A stretch of 64,000 bases of DNA, from positions 1,798,001-1,862,000 of the forward strand of contig NZ_CP043732.1 in assembly GCF_014084045.1 (NCBI RefSeq), in the 5' to 3' direction. The notes under the pieces are model-generated. The model was given only the letters and a program-made list of their open reading frames with translations, was not told the origin of the DNA and searched no databases. The translations under genes and the position numbers were made by a program. This document shows positions 22,765 to 32,347 of the stretch, in pieces (position 1 is the stretch's first letter; every line of letters starts with the position of its first letter). The stretch comes from Microbacterium esteraromaticum. GTDB taxonomy: Bacteria; Actinomycetota; Actinomycetes; Actinomycetales; Microbacteriaceae.

Positions 22765-25700
22765 TGCAGCTGCATCGCCTCGAGATCGAGGGGTTCGGAC
22801 CGTTCCGCGAGCGGCAGAGCATCGATTTCGACGCGTTCGCCGACGACGGCATCTTCCTCATCGCCGGCCGCACCGGGGCCGGCAAGTCGAGCATCCTCGA
22901 CGCGGTCTGCTTCGGTCTCTACGGCGGTGTGCCGCGCTACGAGAAGGGCGGTGAGAAGAGGCTGCGCAGCGACCACTCCGATCCCGACGAGATCACCGAG
23001 GTGGTCGTCGAGTTCAGCACCGTCGCCGGCCGTTTCCGGGTGACCCGCTCACCCGAGTACCAGCGCCCGGCCAAGCGAGGGGGCGGGCTCACCAAGCAGG
23101 CGGCTGCGGTCTCGCTGGAAGAGCTCACCGATGCGGGCTGGGTGGGCCGGGCCGCACGTGCCGTCGACGTCGGAAACGAGCTGAACGAGATCCTGCAGCT
23201 CACGCAGGAGCAGTTCCTGCAGGTCATCCTGCTGGCGCAGAACCGCTTCGCCGACTTCCTGCTCGCCGACAGCCGCGAGCGGCAGTCGCTGCTGCGCCGG
23301 CTGTTCGGCACCGAGCGGTTCGCCGACTATCAGGCGCGATTCGACGAACGCCGTCGAGCGGCCGAGCAGGCGCTCGGAGGCAGCCGGGCGACGGTGGAGG
23401 CTCGACTCGAGGAGGCCGAGCGGATCGTCACCGAGGTCGAGCTGTGGGGAGACGACGCGGATTCCGCGCCAGAGACGACGGAAGCCAGGATCGACGTGCT
23501 GCGCCGGGCGATCGCCCGCGCCGACTATCGCGTCGAGCGGTTCGGCACCGAGCGAGCGGCCGCCGAGAAGGCCCACGCCGCTGCGGATGCCGCGCTGACC
23601 TCGCTCGCAGAGCAGCGTCAGGCGCAGTCGGATCGCGACTGCGCTCGCAGAGCGCTGGCGGCGCTGGATGCGCAGGCCGAAGAGATCGCGGATGCCACGG
23701 AGCGGCGGGATCGAGCACGCGCGGCCGATCCGCTGCGCACCCTCATCACCGCCGCATCACGCGCATCGGCCGCTCGCGCCGAGGCCGCGCAGCTCGAGAA
23801 GGCGGCTCTCGCCGCCGCCGCTCCCGTGCGTGACGGGCGCACCCGCTCAGGAGCTGCGCTGCGGGATGACGCCCCGGCTGCCGCGTACCGTGACTTCGCC
23901 TCCGAGCGCACGCGCGAGAGCGGAGCGTGGGAGCAGGCGGCGGAGCTCGAGGCCGCGGCGCCGCAGCGTGCATCAGAGCTCGCTTCCGCGCAGACCGCGG
24001 CGGCCGCGGCATCCCAATCCCTCGCCGTACTCGACTCCGAGCGCGAGTCGCTGCCCGCCCGCATCGCCGAGCTGACGGAGGTGCGCGACACCGCCCGCCG
24101 TGCCGGAGACCGCCTCGACTCAGCCGCGCAGGCCGTCGCCCTCGCCGAGAAGCAGCATGCCGGGGCGCGCGACGTCGAGCGACTCTCGACGGATGTGGCC
24201 GCCGCAGCGGCCGCGGAGTCCGATGCCTCGGATGCGCATGCCAGAGCCCAGGCCGAGCTCTCGCGGCTGCGGCGTCGCCGTCTCGACGGCTACGCCGGTG
24301 AGCTCGCCACCGCGCTCGTCGACGGCGAGCCGTGCGCGGTGTGCGGATCGACGGCGCACCCTGCTCCCGCTGAGCACGCCGATCCGGTCTCTGCGGACGA
24401 CATCGAGGCTGCCGAGGCCGTCCGCGATGCGGCCGCCCTGGCCGAGCGGAACGCCTCAAAGCTGCTCGCCGAGCGCACCGCCGAGCTCGCCGCCGCCGTG
24501 GAACGCTCCGGGGGTCTCGACGTCGTCGAGGCGCACGACCGGCTGGCCGAGGCGGCTGCTGCCCGAGACGAGGCCGGCACCGCCGCTGCGCGCGCCCGCG
24601 AACTCGGCGACCAGGTCGAGCAGCTCCAGCGCGATCTCGCCGATGTCGAGCAGCGCCGCGCGTCGGCATCCGAGGCCCTCAGCGCCTCACGGACGGCGCT
24701 GTCGCTGATCGAGCAGCGAATCGCAGACGCCGACGAGACCATCGCTCAGGCCCGCGGCGAGCACGACAGCGTCGCGCACCGCCTCACCGAGGCGCGGCGG
24801 CAGATCGCTCTCGCCACCGCCGCAGCCGACGCGATCGACGCGCATGCAGCCGCGGTCGAGCGCGACCGCGTGGCGAGCGACGAGCTCACCGAGGCCGTCG
24901 AGGACTCGGTGTTCGACGACGTCACAGAGGCACAGCAGGCGCTGCTGGGCGCGGCTGACATCGCCGCGCTCGACGACCGCATCACTGCTCACGCGGTAGA
25001 GGTGAAGAAGGAGCGCGCACTGCTTCTCGACCTCGAGATGCGCATGCTCCCTGAGGAGCCGATCGACCTCGCGCCGGCCGAGCAGACTGCACGGCAGGCG
25101 CGCGACGCCTGGCAGGACTCGGTCGACGCCGACAGTCGGGCGCGGAGTGTGCAACGCAGTCTCACGGCGACGGTCGATTCCGCGGCGCACGCCCATGAGG
25201 CGTCGGCCGAGCAGGCGGCCGAGTTCGAGGTGCTTCGCGGCCTCGCCGATGCGCTCGCGGGTCGCTCGGGCAACACCCGCAAGATGAACCTCGAGACGTT
25301 CGTGCTCGCGGCCGAACTCGAAGAGATCGTCGCCGCGGCCAATCTGCGACTGCATGACATGTCCGACGGCCGCTACCAGCTGCGCCATTCCGATGCTCTC
25401 GCCGCTCGCGGCGCGGCATCCGGTCTCGGCATCGTCGTGTTCGACGCGTTCACCGGCCAGACCAGGCCCGCCAAGTCGCTCTCCGGCGGCGAGACGTTCC
25501 TGTCGTCGCTCGCGCTCGCGCTGGGCCTCGCCGAGGTCGTCACGGCGCGAGCGGGGGGCATCCGGCTCGACACGCTGTTCATCGACGAGGGATTCGGCTC
25601 ACTCGACGCCGACACGCTCGAGACGGCGATGCGCACCCTCGACGAGCTGCGCCAGGGCGGGCGCACGGTCGGCGTGATCAGTCACGTCGAGGCGATGCAG

Positions 25701-25781
25701 GAGCAGATCCCCGCGCAGCTGACCGTGCGAGCGGTTCCCGACGGGCACAGCGTCATCGACGCGCCGCGGCACGCGAGCTGA
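22764..25781 (+). CDS. sbcC: Exonuclease SbcCD subunit C
   Basis: The 1005-residue SMC-like ATPase is the Rad50 counterpart. Walker A GRTGAGKSSILDAV lies near residues 34-47; long Ala/Glu/Arg-rich coiled coils run from about 180 to 500 and from 550 to 830; the zinc-hook CAVC is at about 524-527 and mediates dimerisation; the ABC signature SLSGGETFLSSLALALGLAE and Walker B TLFIDEGFGSLD are C-terminal. With SbcD it cleaves DNA hairpins and protein-blocked ends. The size is normal for actinobacteria. Its stop and that of the convergent nucleosidase meet in the palindrome TGATCA (25779-25784), so no terminator separates them. Confidence 0.95.
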   Translation: MQLHRLEIEGFGPFRERQSIDFDAFADDGIFLIAGRTGAGKSSILDAVCFGLYGGVPRYEKGGEKRLRSDHSDPDEITEVVVEFSTVAGRFRVTRSPEYQRPAKRGGGLTKQAAAVSLEELTDAGWVGRAARAVDVGNELNEILQLTQEQFLQVILLAQNRFADFLLADSRERQSLLRRLFGTERFADYQARFDERRRAAEQALGGSRATVEARLEEAERIVTEVELWGDDADSAPETTEARIDVLRRAIARADYRVERFGTERAAAEKAHAAADAALTSLAEQRQAQSDRDCARRALAALDAQAEEIADATERRDRARAADPLRTLITAASRASAARAEAAQLEKAALAAAAPVRDGRTRSGAALRDDAPAAAYRDFASERTRESGAWEQAAELEAAAPQRASELASAQTAAAAASQSLAVLDSERESLPARIAELTEVRDTARRAGDRLDSAAQAVALAEKQHAGARDVERLSTDVAAAAAAESDASDAHARAQAELSRLRRRRLDGYAGELATALVDGEPCAVCGSTAHPAPAEHADPVSADDIEAAEAVRDAAALAERNASKLLAERTAELAAAVERSGGLDVVEAHDRLAEAAAARDEAGTAAARARELGDQVEQLQRDLADVEQRRASASEALSASRTALSLIEQRIADADETIAQARGEHDSVAHRLTEARRQIALATAAADAIDAHAAAVERDRVASDELTEAVEDSVFDDVTEAQQALLGAADIAALDDRITAHAVEVKKERALLLDLEMRMLPEEPIDLAPAEQTARQARDAWQDSVDADSRARSVQRSLTATVDSAAHAHEASAEQAAEFEVLRGLADALAGRSGNTRKMNLETFVLAAELEEIVAAANLRLHDMSDGRYQLRHSDALAARGAASGLGIVVFDAFTGQTRPAKSLSGGETFLSSLALALGLAEVVTARAGGIRLDTLFIDEGFGSLDADTLETAMRTLDELRQGGRTVGVISHVEAMQEQIPAQLTVRAVPDGHSVIDAPRHAS

Positions 25782-26348
25782 TCAGAGGGCGTACTCGGCG
25801 CGCATGTGCTCCCACAGCTGAGCGCTGCATGCGGCGACGACGTCGTCCCACACCTGCGTCGCGCCGTCCTGAGCGCGGTCCGAGACCACGCGCATCACCC
25901 TGATCGGCACGTCGAACTTCTGCGCCACCCAGATGAACGAGAACGTCTCCATGTCGACCAGCACCCCGCCGAGTCCCCGGATCCTCGCGACCGCGTCGGC
26001 GTCGTCGACAAAGATGTCGCCGGTCGCGATGGTCACGCCGTCGCGACCCGTCTCGACGCGCGAGGGGAGCGAGACGTGCTGGCCGATCACGCCGTCCAGG
26101 TCCTGCACGTCGTGCTGGATCGCCGCGCTCACGTCGTAGATGCCCGATTCGACCGAGTCGTCCACCGCCCCCGCGGTGCCCACGACGACGATCTCGTCGT
26201 AGCGCCTCGCGTCGAGTGCGCGCGTCAGGCCGTATGCGGCCATGAGCTTGCCGGGGCCGGTCACCAGCCGGTCGAAGCCGGGAAGCTCGGCGGGAAAGGC
26301 CTGAAGTTCGGATGCCAGGGCGGCGACGAGAAGTCTCACGTGCTCCAT
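25782..26348 (-). CDS. Nucleoside phosphorylase/hydrolase-fold protein (MTAN-like)
   Basis: The 188-residue protein has the purine nucleoside phosphorylase / 5'-methylthioadenosine-S-adenosylhomocysteine nucleosidase fold. [13 protein letters not shown] corresponds to the phosphate/ribose region, [21 protein letters not shown] is the VDMExxA-type motif that binds ribose, and [10 protein letters not shown] carries the catalytic-loop Asp. It is shorter than full MTAN enzymes (about 230), lacking part of the N-terminus. ATG 26348 is the best start; no clear Shine-Dalgarno is present. It is divergent from nadE. Exact substrate (a purine nucleoside or futalosine-like compound) is unknown. Confidence 0.8.
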   Translation of the reverse strand: MEHVRLLVAALASELQAFPAELPGFDRLVTGPGKLMAAYGLTRALDARRYDEIVVVGTAGAVDDSVESGIYDVSAAIQHDVQDLDGVIGQHVSLPSRVETGRDGVTIATGDIFVDDADAVARIRGLGGVLVDMETFSFIWVAQKFDVPIRVMRVVSDRAQDGATQVWDDVVAACSAQLWEHMRAEYAL

Positions 26349-26390
26349 CCTCTCAGGTGGGGGAGACTGATATCCGACGAAGGAGGCGCC

Positions 26391-27209
26391 ATGAGCATGC
26401 AGCAGCAGATCATCGAAGACCTGGGTGTGAAGCCCGAGATCGACCCCGCGGCCGAGAACGAGAAGAGGATCGGGTTCCTCGTGGACTACCTGCGCGCGAG
26501 CGGCGCCGCGGGATTCGTGCTCGGCATCTCGGGCGGACAGGACTCCACCCTCGCCGGCCGTCTTGCGCAGCTGGCCGTCGAGCGGGTGCGCGCCGGGGGC
26601 GGTGAGGCGATGTTCCTGGCCGTGCGTCTTCCGTTCCGGGTGCAGGCGGATGCTGCCGACGCGGAGTCCGCGATCGACTTCGTCGCCGCCGACCGCTCGG
26701 TGACGATCAACATCCAGAACGGAGTGGAGGGCATCGAGCGCGATCTCGAAGAGGGCCTCGGCGAGAGCATCACCGACTTCAACCGCGGCAACATCAAGGC
26801 GAGGCTGCGCATGGTCGTGCAGTACGCGCTCGGAGGCCACGATGGACTTCTGGTCATCGGAACCGACCACGCAGCCGAGGCCGTGACCGGCTTCTACACG
26901 AAGTTCGGCGACGGAGCCGCCGACCTTCTGCCGCTGTCAGGGCTCAACAAGCGACAGGGGCGCGCGATGCTCAAGCAGCTCGGCGCGCCCGAGCACCTCT
27001 ACATGAAGGTGCCGACGGCCGATCTGCTCGACGGCATGCCCGGCCGGCCCGATGAGGACGAGCTGGGCCTCACCTACGAGCAGATCGACGACTACCTCGA
27101 GGGTCGAGAGGTGAACCGGGGGGCTGCCGCGATCATCGAGCAGAAGTACCGGGCATCGCGCCACAAGCGGCACCTTCCCGTCACGCCCGCCGACGGCTGG
27201 TGGCGCTGA
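26391..27209 (+). CDS. nadE: Ammonia-dependent NAD+ synthetase
   Basis: The 272-residue enzyme amidates deamido-NAD+ with ATP and ammonia, the last step of NAD synthesis. [12 protein letters not shown] (SGGQDS at 47-52) is the pyrophosphatase P-loop; [17 protein letters not shown] and [19 protein letters not shown] are active-site signatures; [21 protein letters not shown] is the flexible loop. There is no glutamine amidotransferase domain, so it is the ammonia type, as in E. coli. The ribosome-binding site AAGGAGG is 5-6 nt before ATG 26391. The gene stands alone. Confidence 0.95.
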   Translation: MSMQQQIIEDLGVKPEIDPAAENEKRIGFLVDYLRASGAAGFVLGISGGQDSTLAGRLAQLAVERVRAGGGEAMFLAVRLPFRVQADAADAESAIDFVAADRSVTINIQNGVEGIERDLEEGLGESITDFNRGNIKARLRMVVQYALGGHDGLLVIGTDHAAEAVTGFYTKFGDGAADLLPLSGLNKRQGRAMLKQLGAPEHLYMKVPTADLLDGMPGRPDEDELGLTYEQIDDYLEGREVNRGAAAIIEQKYRASRHKRHLPVTPADGWWR

Positions 27210-27279
27210 CGGAATCGCCGGCCCCGGCCATGTCCGAGCCTGCGGATAGTGTCGAAGGCAGGCAAGGGAGAGGGGCATC

Positions 27280-30200
27280 GTGCGGGTCATCGCAGCGGAG
27301 AACCGGGTCGTCTGGAGTGCCAGCGACCTGAAGCTGGCGGCGGAGTGCGAGTTCGCCTGGTCGCGCGCCCTCGACGCGAAGCTCGGTCGCGTCCCCGCGG
27401 TCGAGGAGCCCGAAGACGCGACGCTCGAGCGCGCCGCTCGCCTCGGCGACCTCCATGAAGAGAAGGTTCTCGAGAGGTACGTCCGCGATCTGGGGGAGTC
27501 GGTCGACGGCGGTCCGGGTGTCGTCGTGCTCCCGAAGGTGTCTTCGGCGGATGCCGATGAGCTGGCGGCCACGGTCGAGGCCACCGCACGTGCGCTGCAC
27601 TCCGGGGCGTCGCTCGTTTTCCAGGCGGCGTTCTCCACCCCTGAGTTCGTCGGGTTCGCCGACTTCATCGCCAGGGATGAGCCGCTTCCCGGCGAGAGCG
27701 GCGGTCGCTGGCGGGTGCAGGACTCGAAGCTCGCCCGCACGGCCAGAGCGACTGCGCTCATGCAGCTCGGGGCATACGTGGACCAGCTCGACCGCCTCGG
27801 CATCCCCAGGTCGGATGAGGTCGACCTGATCCTGGGCGACGGAACGATCAGCACGCACCGGGTCGATGACCTCCTTCCCCTGTTCCACGTGCGCCGCGCG
27901 CGGCTGCGCGCTCTGATCGCCGACCGGCGACCGGCCGATGGGGCATCAGGCGCGCCCCTCGCCTGGGGCGACGACCGCGGTGACCTGCAGGTCGCGGCCT
28001 GCGGCCGCTGCGCGACCTGCGAAGAGCAGGTGATCGCGCATCGCGACCTGCTGATGGTCGCTCGCATGCGACCGGTGCAGCGTCAGCGGCTGCGGGCCGC
28101 GGGCGTGCACACCATCGACGATCTCGCCGCCGCCGATCATGCTCCCGAAGGCATGAACGCCGACACCTTCACGGCTCTGCGCGCTCAGGCGCGGCTGCAG
28201 GCAGGGGTGTCCGCAGATCCTGCGGCCGTCCCGCCGTTCGAGCTCGTGGCGGCGCATGCGATCGGCCTGATGCCCCGCCCCAGCCGCGGCGATCTGTTCT
28301 TCGACTTCGAGGGGGATCCGCTCTACACAGAGGCCGTGGCGCCGGGGGAGAGTCCCCGATGGGGCATCGACTACCTGTTCGGGTGGACCGACAACGCCGA
28401 GCAGTACTCCGCGCTGTGGGCGCACACCTTCGCCGACGAGAAGCAGGCGCTGCTGGACTTCCTCGAGTTCGTGAAGCTGCGTCGGCAGACGCATCCAGAC
28501 ATGCACATCTACCACTACGCGCCGTACGAGACCTCGCACCTGTCGGCCATGGCCGCACGGCACGGCGTGGGTGAGGCCGACGTCGACCGGCTGCTGCGCG
28601 AGGGCGTCTTCGTCGACCTCTATCCGATCGTGCTGCGCTCGGTGCGCATCGGATCGCGCTCGTATTCGATCAAGAAGCTCGAGCCGCTGTACATGGGCGA
28701 TGAGGTGCGCACCAGCGATGTGCAGAAGGGCGATGACTCGATCGTCCAGTACGTGCAGGCGCGTGAGCTGCAGGCATCCGGCCAGGAGGCCGAGGCGCAG
28801 AGCATCCTCGACGACCTCGCCGACTACAACCGGTACGACTGCGTGTCGACCAGGCGGCTGCGCGACTGGCTGATCGGTCTCGCGCGGGAGACCGGTGTCG
28901 TCCCCGCGCCACCGGACGACCCCGAGACCCGGGCGTACGAGCCCTCGCCGCTCTCGCTCGCGCTGCAGGCCGAGGCGCAGCACGCAGAGGAGTCGAGCGC
29001 CGCGTCGTACCGAGTGGCCGCCGCAGCGATCGACTATCACCCTCGCGAGGCGAAGAGCTTCTGGCAGGGGCATTTCCAGCGGCTGCGCGAGCCGGTGTCG
29101 ATCTGGGAGTCGACCCGTGACGTGCTGCGCGTCGACGCCGCAGCCAGTGGCGTCGACGCCGACTGGGCGATCGATGAGGGCCGGAGGGCGCAGACGCGCC
29201 TGGTCCGGCTGCGCGGCGAGGTCGCCCCTGGCAGCACACTCGGCGTCGGCGGGCGTCCGTTCGCGCTGTACGCCGCACCGACCCCCTTCGACATCCAGGC
29301 CCCGTCACGCGTGATCCACGTGCCGCACGAGGTCGAGATCGTCGAGATGCTCGATGACGGCTATGTGGTGCGTGAGCGCACCGTGCAGGGCCAGGTGTGG
29401 GATGAGCTGCCGGTCGCGCTCGCTCCGGCCGCGCCGCCGAACGTCGCCTCGCAGCAGGGCGCCATCGAGGAGTGGGCGGCATCGCTGCATCACGCGGCGC
29501 CCGTGTTCCCGCGCGACGCCGCCACCGACATCCTCCGTCGCATCCCGCCGCGCACCGTCTCGGGAGCGGCGCTGCCGCTCGCGGGCGACGACACCATCGA
29601 CGCGATCGTCCGCGGCGTGCTCGACCTCGACGACAGCTACCTCGCCGTCCAGGGTCCTCCGGGCACGGGCAAGACCTACACGGGTTCGCAGGTGATCGCG
29701 CGGCTCGTGCGCGATCACGGCTACCGCATCGGGGTGGTCGCGCAGTCGCACGCCATCGTCGAGAACCTGCTCGACCGCGTGGTGGCCGACGGTGTGCCCG
29801 CCGCGCAGGTCGCGAAGGCGCCGAAGGACCCGGATGCGCCAGACCCGGCGTTCACCGTCATGCGCAAAGACGGCATGGCCGCCTTCCTCGCCGAGCACGC
29901 GCATCACGGCGCGGTCGTCGGGGGGACGGCCTGGGACTTCAGCAACACGCGACGGGTGGACCGCAAGGGCCTCGATCTGCTCGTGATCGACGAGGCGGGT
30001 CAGTTCTCGCTCGCGTCCACGATCGCGGTGGCCGCGGGCGCGAAGCGGCTGCTGCTGCTCGGCGACCCGCAGCAGCTGCCGCAGGTCAGCCAGGGCACTC
30101 ATCCCGAACCGGTGAACACCTCGGCACTGGGCTGGGTGATGGACGGATCGTCGGTGATCGACCCACGATACGGCTACTTCCTCGCGCAGTCCTGGCGCAT

Positions 30201-30792
30201 GCATCCGGCAGTGGCCGCACCCGTCTCCCGGCTGTCGTACGCGAGCCGCCTTGCATCCGCTCCCGGCGCCGAGGGGCGCCTCGTCGACGGGGTGGAGCCG
30301 GGGCTGCACATCGTGCCGGTGAGACACCGCGGCAACGCCACTCAGTCGTCGGAGGAGGCGGCCGAGGTCGTGCGCATCGTGGGCGATCTGCTCGGCCGTT
30401 CGTATGTCGACGGGATGTGCGATGATCCGCCGCGACCCCTCGAGCAGCGAGACATCATCATCGTCGCGCCGTACAACGCACAGAAGCAGCTCATCCACGA
30501 CGAGCTGTCGGCGGCCGGGCACGGCGACGTCGCGGTCGGGACGGTGGACAACTTCCAGGGCAAGGAGGCGGTCGTCTCGATCACCTCGCTCGCGGCATCC
30601 AGCGGACGCGACGCACCGCGCGGACCGGAGTTCCTGCTGCTGCAGAACCGTCTCAACGTCGCCATCTCGCGGGCGAAGAGCGTGGCGTATCTCGTGCACT
30701 CGCCCGCACTGCTCGACGACCTCCCGTGGACGCCCGAGGGTGTCGCCCGGTTGAGCGCCTTCGCGCACCTCGTGGGCGCCGACCGCGAGTGA
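27280..30792 (+). CDS. TM0106-type RecB-like nuclease fused to SF1 helicase
   Basis: The 1170-residue protein combines three modules. Residues 1-260 form a RecB/Cas4-like nuclease with VQDSKLAR as part of the PD-(D/E)xK site; Cys23 plus Cys241, Cys244 and Cys247 resemble the Cas4/AddB Fe-S arrangement. Residues about 335-510 form an RNase-H-like domain starting DLFFDFEGDP. The rest is a Dna2/Upf1-type superfamily 1 helicase with Walker A GPPGTGKT (792-799), Walker B DEAG (904-907), GDPQQLPQ, and the last motif near NRLNVAISRAKS. Such proteins are widespread in actinobacteria; a role in DNA end processing or defence is inferred. GTG 27280 follows GGGAGAGGGG. Confidence 0.85.
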   Translation: MRVIAAENRVVWSASDLKLAAECEFAWSRALDAKLGRVPAVEEPEDATLERAARLGDLHEEKVLERYVRDLGESVDGGPGVVVLPKVSSADADELAATVEATARALHSGASLVFQAAFSTPEFVGFADFIARDEPLPGESGGRWRVQDSKLARTARATALMQLGAYVDQLDRLGIPRSDEVDLILGDGTISTHRVDDLLPLFHVRRARLRALIADRRPADGASGAPLAWGDDRGDLQVAACGRCATCEEQVIAHRDLLMVARMRPVQRQRLRAAGVHTIDDLAAADHAPEGMNADTFTALRAQARLQAGVSADPAAVPPFELVAAHAIGLMPRPSRGDLFFDFEGDPLYTEAVAPGESPRWGIDYLFGWTDNAEQYSALWAHTFADEKQALLDFLEFVKLRRQTHPDMHIYHYAPYETSHLSAMAARHGVGEADVDRLLREGVFVDLYPIVLRSVRIGSRSYSIKKLEPLYMGDEVRTSDVQKGDDSIVQYVQARELQASGQEAEAQSILDDLADYNRYDCVSTRRLRDWLIGLARETGVVPAPPDDPETRAYEPSPLSLALQAEAQHAEESSAASYRVAAAAIDYHPREAKSFWQGHFQRLREPVSIWESTRDVLRVDAAASGVDADWAIDEGRRAQTRLVRLRGEVAPGSTLGVGGRPFALYAAPTPFDIQAPSRVIHVPHEVEIVEMLDDGYVVRERTVQGQVWDELPVALAPAAPPNVASQQGAIEEWAASLHHAAPVFPRDAATDILRRIPPRTVSGAALPLAGDDTIDAIVRGVLDLDDSYLAVQGPPGTGKTYTGSQVIARLVRDHGYRIGVVAQSHAIVENLLDRVVADGVPAAQVAKAPKDPDAPDPAFTVMRKDGMAAFLAEHAHHGAVVGGTAWDFSNTRRVDRKGLDLLVIDEAGQFSLASTIAVAAGAKRLLLLGDPQQLPQVSQGTHPEPVNTSALGWVMDGSSVIDPRYGYFLAQSWRMHPAVAAPVSRLSYASRLASAPGAEGRLVDGVEPGLHIVPVRHRGNATQSSEEAAEVVRIVGDLLGRSYVDGMCDDPPRPLEQRDIIIVAPYNAQKQLIHDELSAAGHGDVAVGTVDNFQGKEAVVSITSLAASSGRDAPRGPEFLLLQNRLNVAISRAKSVAYLVHSPALLDDLPWTPEGVARLSAFAHLVGADRE

Positions 30793-30802
30793 GCGCAGCC
30801 CC

Positions 30803-30832
30803 GTGTGCATGCTAGATTGCTAGCATGCACAC
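30803..30832 (+). promoter_or_regulatory. 13-bp palindrome spanning -10 box and start codon
   Basis: GTGTGCATGCTAG (30803-30815) and CTAGCATGCACAC (30820-30832) are perfect inverted repeats around ATTG. The -10 box TAGATT (30813-30818) is 6 nt before ATG 30825, so DNA binding would block initiation, and the RNA would lose half of the palindrome if leaderless. Confidence 0.7.
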
Positions 30833-31595
30833 GCTCGACGACATCCTGCGCGCGTCAGCGGCGTGGGTGTGGTTCCCTCGCGGCAGTGAGCACGAGAAGA
30901 GCCACCTGCAGCTCGTGCGCCACCCGGCCCGCTTCGGCGGAGGGGTCAAGGCCTCCCAGGTGGATTCGGACGAAGACGCCCGCAGCGTGCTCGGCCGTGC
31001 GATCGAGCGCACCCGCGCCTGGGGAGAGCGCGAGCTGACCTTCTGGACCAACGCGTCCGACCGCCCCGACCTCGAAGACGAGCTGCGCCGTCGCGGCGCC
31101 AGGCACGTCGACACCGTCGCGGTGCTGGCAAGGCCCATCGCGGGCATCCCGATAGAGGTGCCGCACGACGTGACATCCGAGATCGTGCGCACCGCGGACC
31201 AGGTCCGCGAGCTCGACCGCATCAATGTCGCCGTGTGGGAGCACCAGAATCCGCTGAGCGAGCGGGGAGTGCGCGAAGAGGTGGACGAGAACGCCGCGTC
31301 GCTGGCATCCGGAACAGGCGGACGCGTCCTCGCACGTCTGGACGGCCTCGCCGTCAGCACGGGCGGATGCACGGTCGCCGATGGATTCGTGCGGCTGTGG
31401 GGAGCAGCGACCCTCCCCGAGGCGCGGGGCAGGGGCGCCTACCGCGCGGTGCTCGATGGGCGGCTGCGGCTGGGAGTCGAGATGGGGGCGACGACAGCGC
31501 TCGTGAAGGGCCGCATCTCGACCTCTGCCCCCATCCTCGCCCGCGCCGGGTTCGAGCATCTCGGCGACGAGCGCGGGTACGTGCTCACGGTCTGA
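30825..31595 (+). CDS. GNAT-family N-acetyltransferase
   Basis: The 256-residue protein has a C-terminal GNAT domain. VRLWGAATLPEARGRGAYRA (about residues 190-209) contains strand beta4 and the acetyl-CoA-binding motif A, here EARGRGAYRAVL; TSAPILARAGFEHLGDE is the usual motif B. The N-terminal half is a degenerate GNAT-like repeat, as in tandem-GNAT proteins. The substrate is unknown. The ATG lies within a strong palindrome with no Shine-Dalgarno sequence, so it is probably leaderless and tightly repressed by an unidentified regulator. It converges with upp. Confidence 0.8.
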   Translation: MHTLDDILRASAAWVWFPRGSEHEKSHLQLVRHPARFGGGVKASQVDSDEDARSVLGRAIERTRAWGERELTFWTNASDRPDLEDELRRRGARHVDTVAVLARPIAGIPIEVPHDVTSEIVRTADQVRELDRINVAVWEHQNPLSERGVREEVDENAASLASGTGGRVLARLDGLAVSTGGCTVADGFVRLWGAATLPEARGRGAYRAVLDGRLRLGVEMGATTALVKGRISTSAPILARAGFEHLGDERGYVLTV

Positions 31596-31620
31596 GCTCG
31601 GGAGACCACGTATGGCGTGA

Positions 31621-31655
31621 GAACCCGGCGCACACCGTGTCTCTCAGGCGGGTTC
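31621..31655. terminator. Weak hairpin between convergent GNAT and upp genes
   Basis: GAACCCG (31621-31627) and CGGGTTC (31649-31655) form a 7-bp stem around 21 nt. It may be a bidirectional terminator, but the loop is long. Confidence 0.3.
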
Positions 31656-31691
31656 CTCCGCGAGGTGCGCGCCGCCGCGAGGCGCGGGGGA

Positions 31692-32324
31692 TCAGACCGT
31701 GCCGTACAGGCGATCGCCTGCGTCGCCGAGACCGGGCACGATGTAGCCCTTCTCGTTCAGGCGCTCGTCGAGTGCTCCGAGCACGAGGGTGACGTCGGCA
31801 TCGCCCACCAGCTTCTCGATCGCGGCGACGCCCTCCGGGGTGCCGAGGAGGCAGATCGCGGTGACGTCTTTCGCACCGCGATCGAAGAGGAACTGGATGG
31901 CTGCGGCCAGCGAGCCGCCCGTGGCGAGCATCGGATCGATGGCGAAGCACTGCCGGTCGCTGAGGTCGTCGGGCAGACGCTCGGCGTAGGTGGTGGGCTC
32001 GAAGGTCTCCTCGTCGCGCACCATGCCGAGGAAGCCGACCTCGGCGGTGGGGATGAGCTTCACCAGGCCCTCGAGCATCCCGAGGCCGGCACGCAGGATG
32101 GGCACGACGATCGGCCGCGGCTCGGCGATCTTCACGCCGGTGGTGGTCGTCACGGGCGTCTTGACCTCGATCGGGGCCACCTTGACGTTGCGCGTCGCCT
32201 CGTATGCGAGCAGGGTCACGAGCTCTTCGGTCAGCTGACGGAAGACCGGCGACGGAGTCCTCTCATCCCGCAGCACCGTGAGCTTGTGAGTGATGAGCGG
32301 GTGGTCGGCCACATGAACGCGCAT
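31692..32324 (-). CDS. upp: Uracil phosphoribosyltransferase
   Basis: The 210-residue enzyme makes UMP from uracil and PRPP (pyrimidine salvage). [16 protein letters not shown] is the conserved N-terminus; the PRPP loop appears as [20 protein letters not shown] (about residues 125-144); the C-terminal [12 protein letters not shown] is the uracil-binding motif. Length is that of E. coli Upp. TAATCT lies 6 nt before ATG 32324, suggesting a leaderless message. It is monocistronic. Confidence 0.96.
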   Translation of the reverse strand: MRVHVADHPLITHKLTVLRDERTPSPVFRQLTEELVTLLAYEATRNVKVAPIEVKTPVTTTTGVKIAEPRPIVVPILRAGLGMLEGLVKLIPTAEVGFLGMVRDEETFEPTTYAERLPDDLSDRQCFAIDPMLATGGSLAAAIQFLFDRGAKDVTAICLLGTPEGVAAIEKLVGDADVTLVLGALDERLNEKGYIVPGLGDAGDRLYGTV

Positions 32325-32330
32325 GGGAAC

Positions 32331-32336
32331 AGATTA
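32331..32336 (-). promoter_or_regulatory. Leaderless-type -10 box (TAATCT) of upp
   Basis: TAATCT-GTTCCC-ATG on the minus strand; no Shine-Dalgarno sequence. Confidence 0.5.
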
Positions 32337-32347
32337 CCGGGCGCGAC

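Noticed and set aside
29305..30810. 501-codon minus-strand open frame
   Set aside because: Antisense to the nuclease-helicase gene, composition of a shadow frame, no ribosome-binding site.
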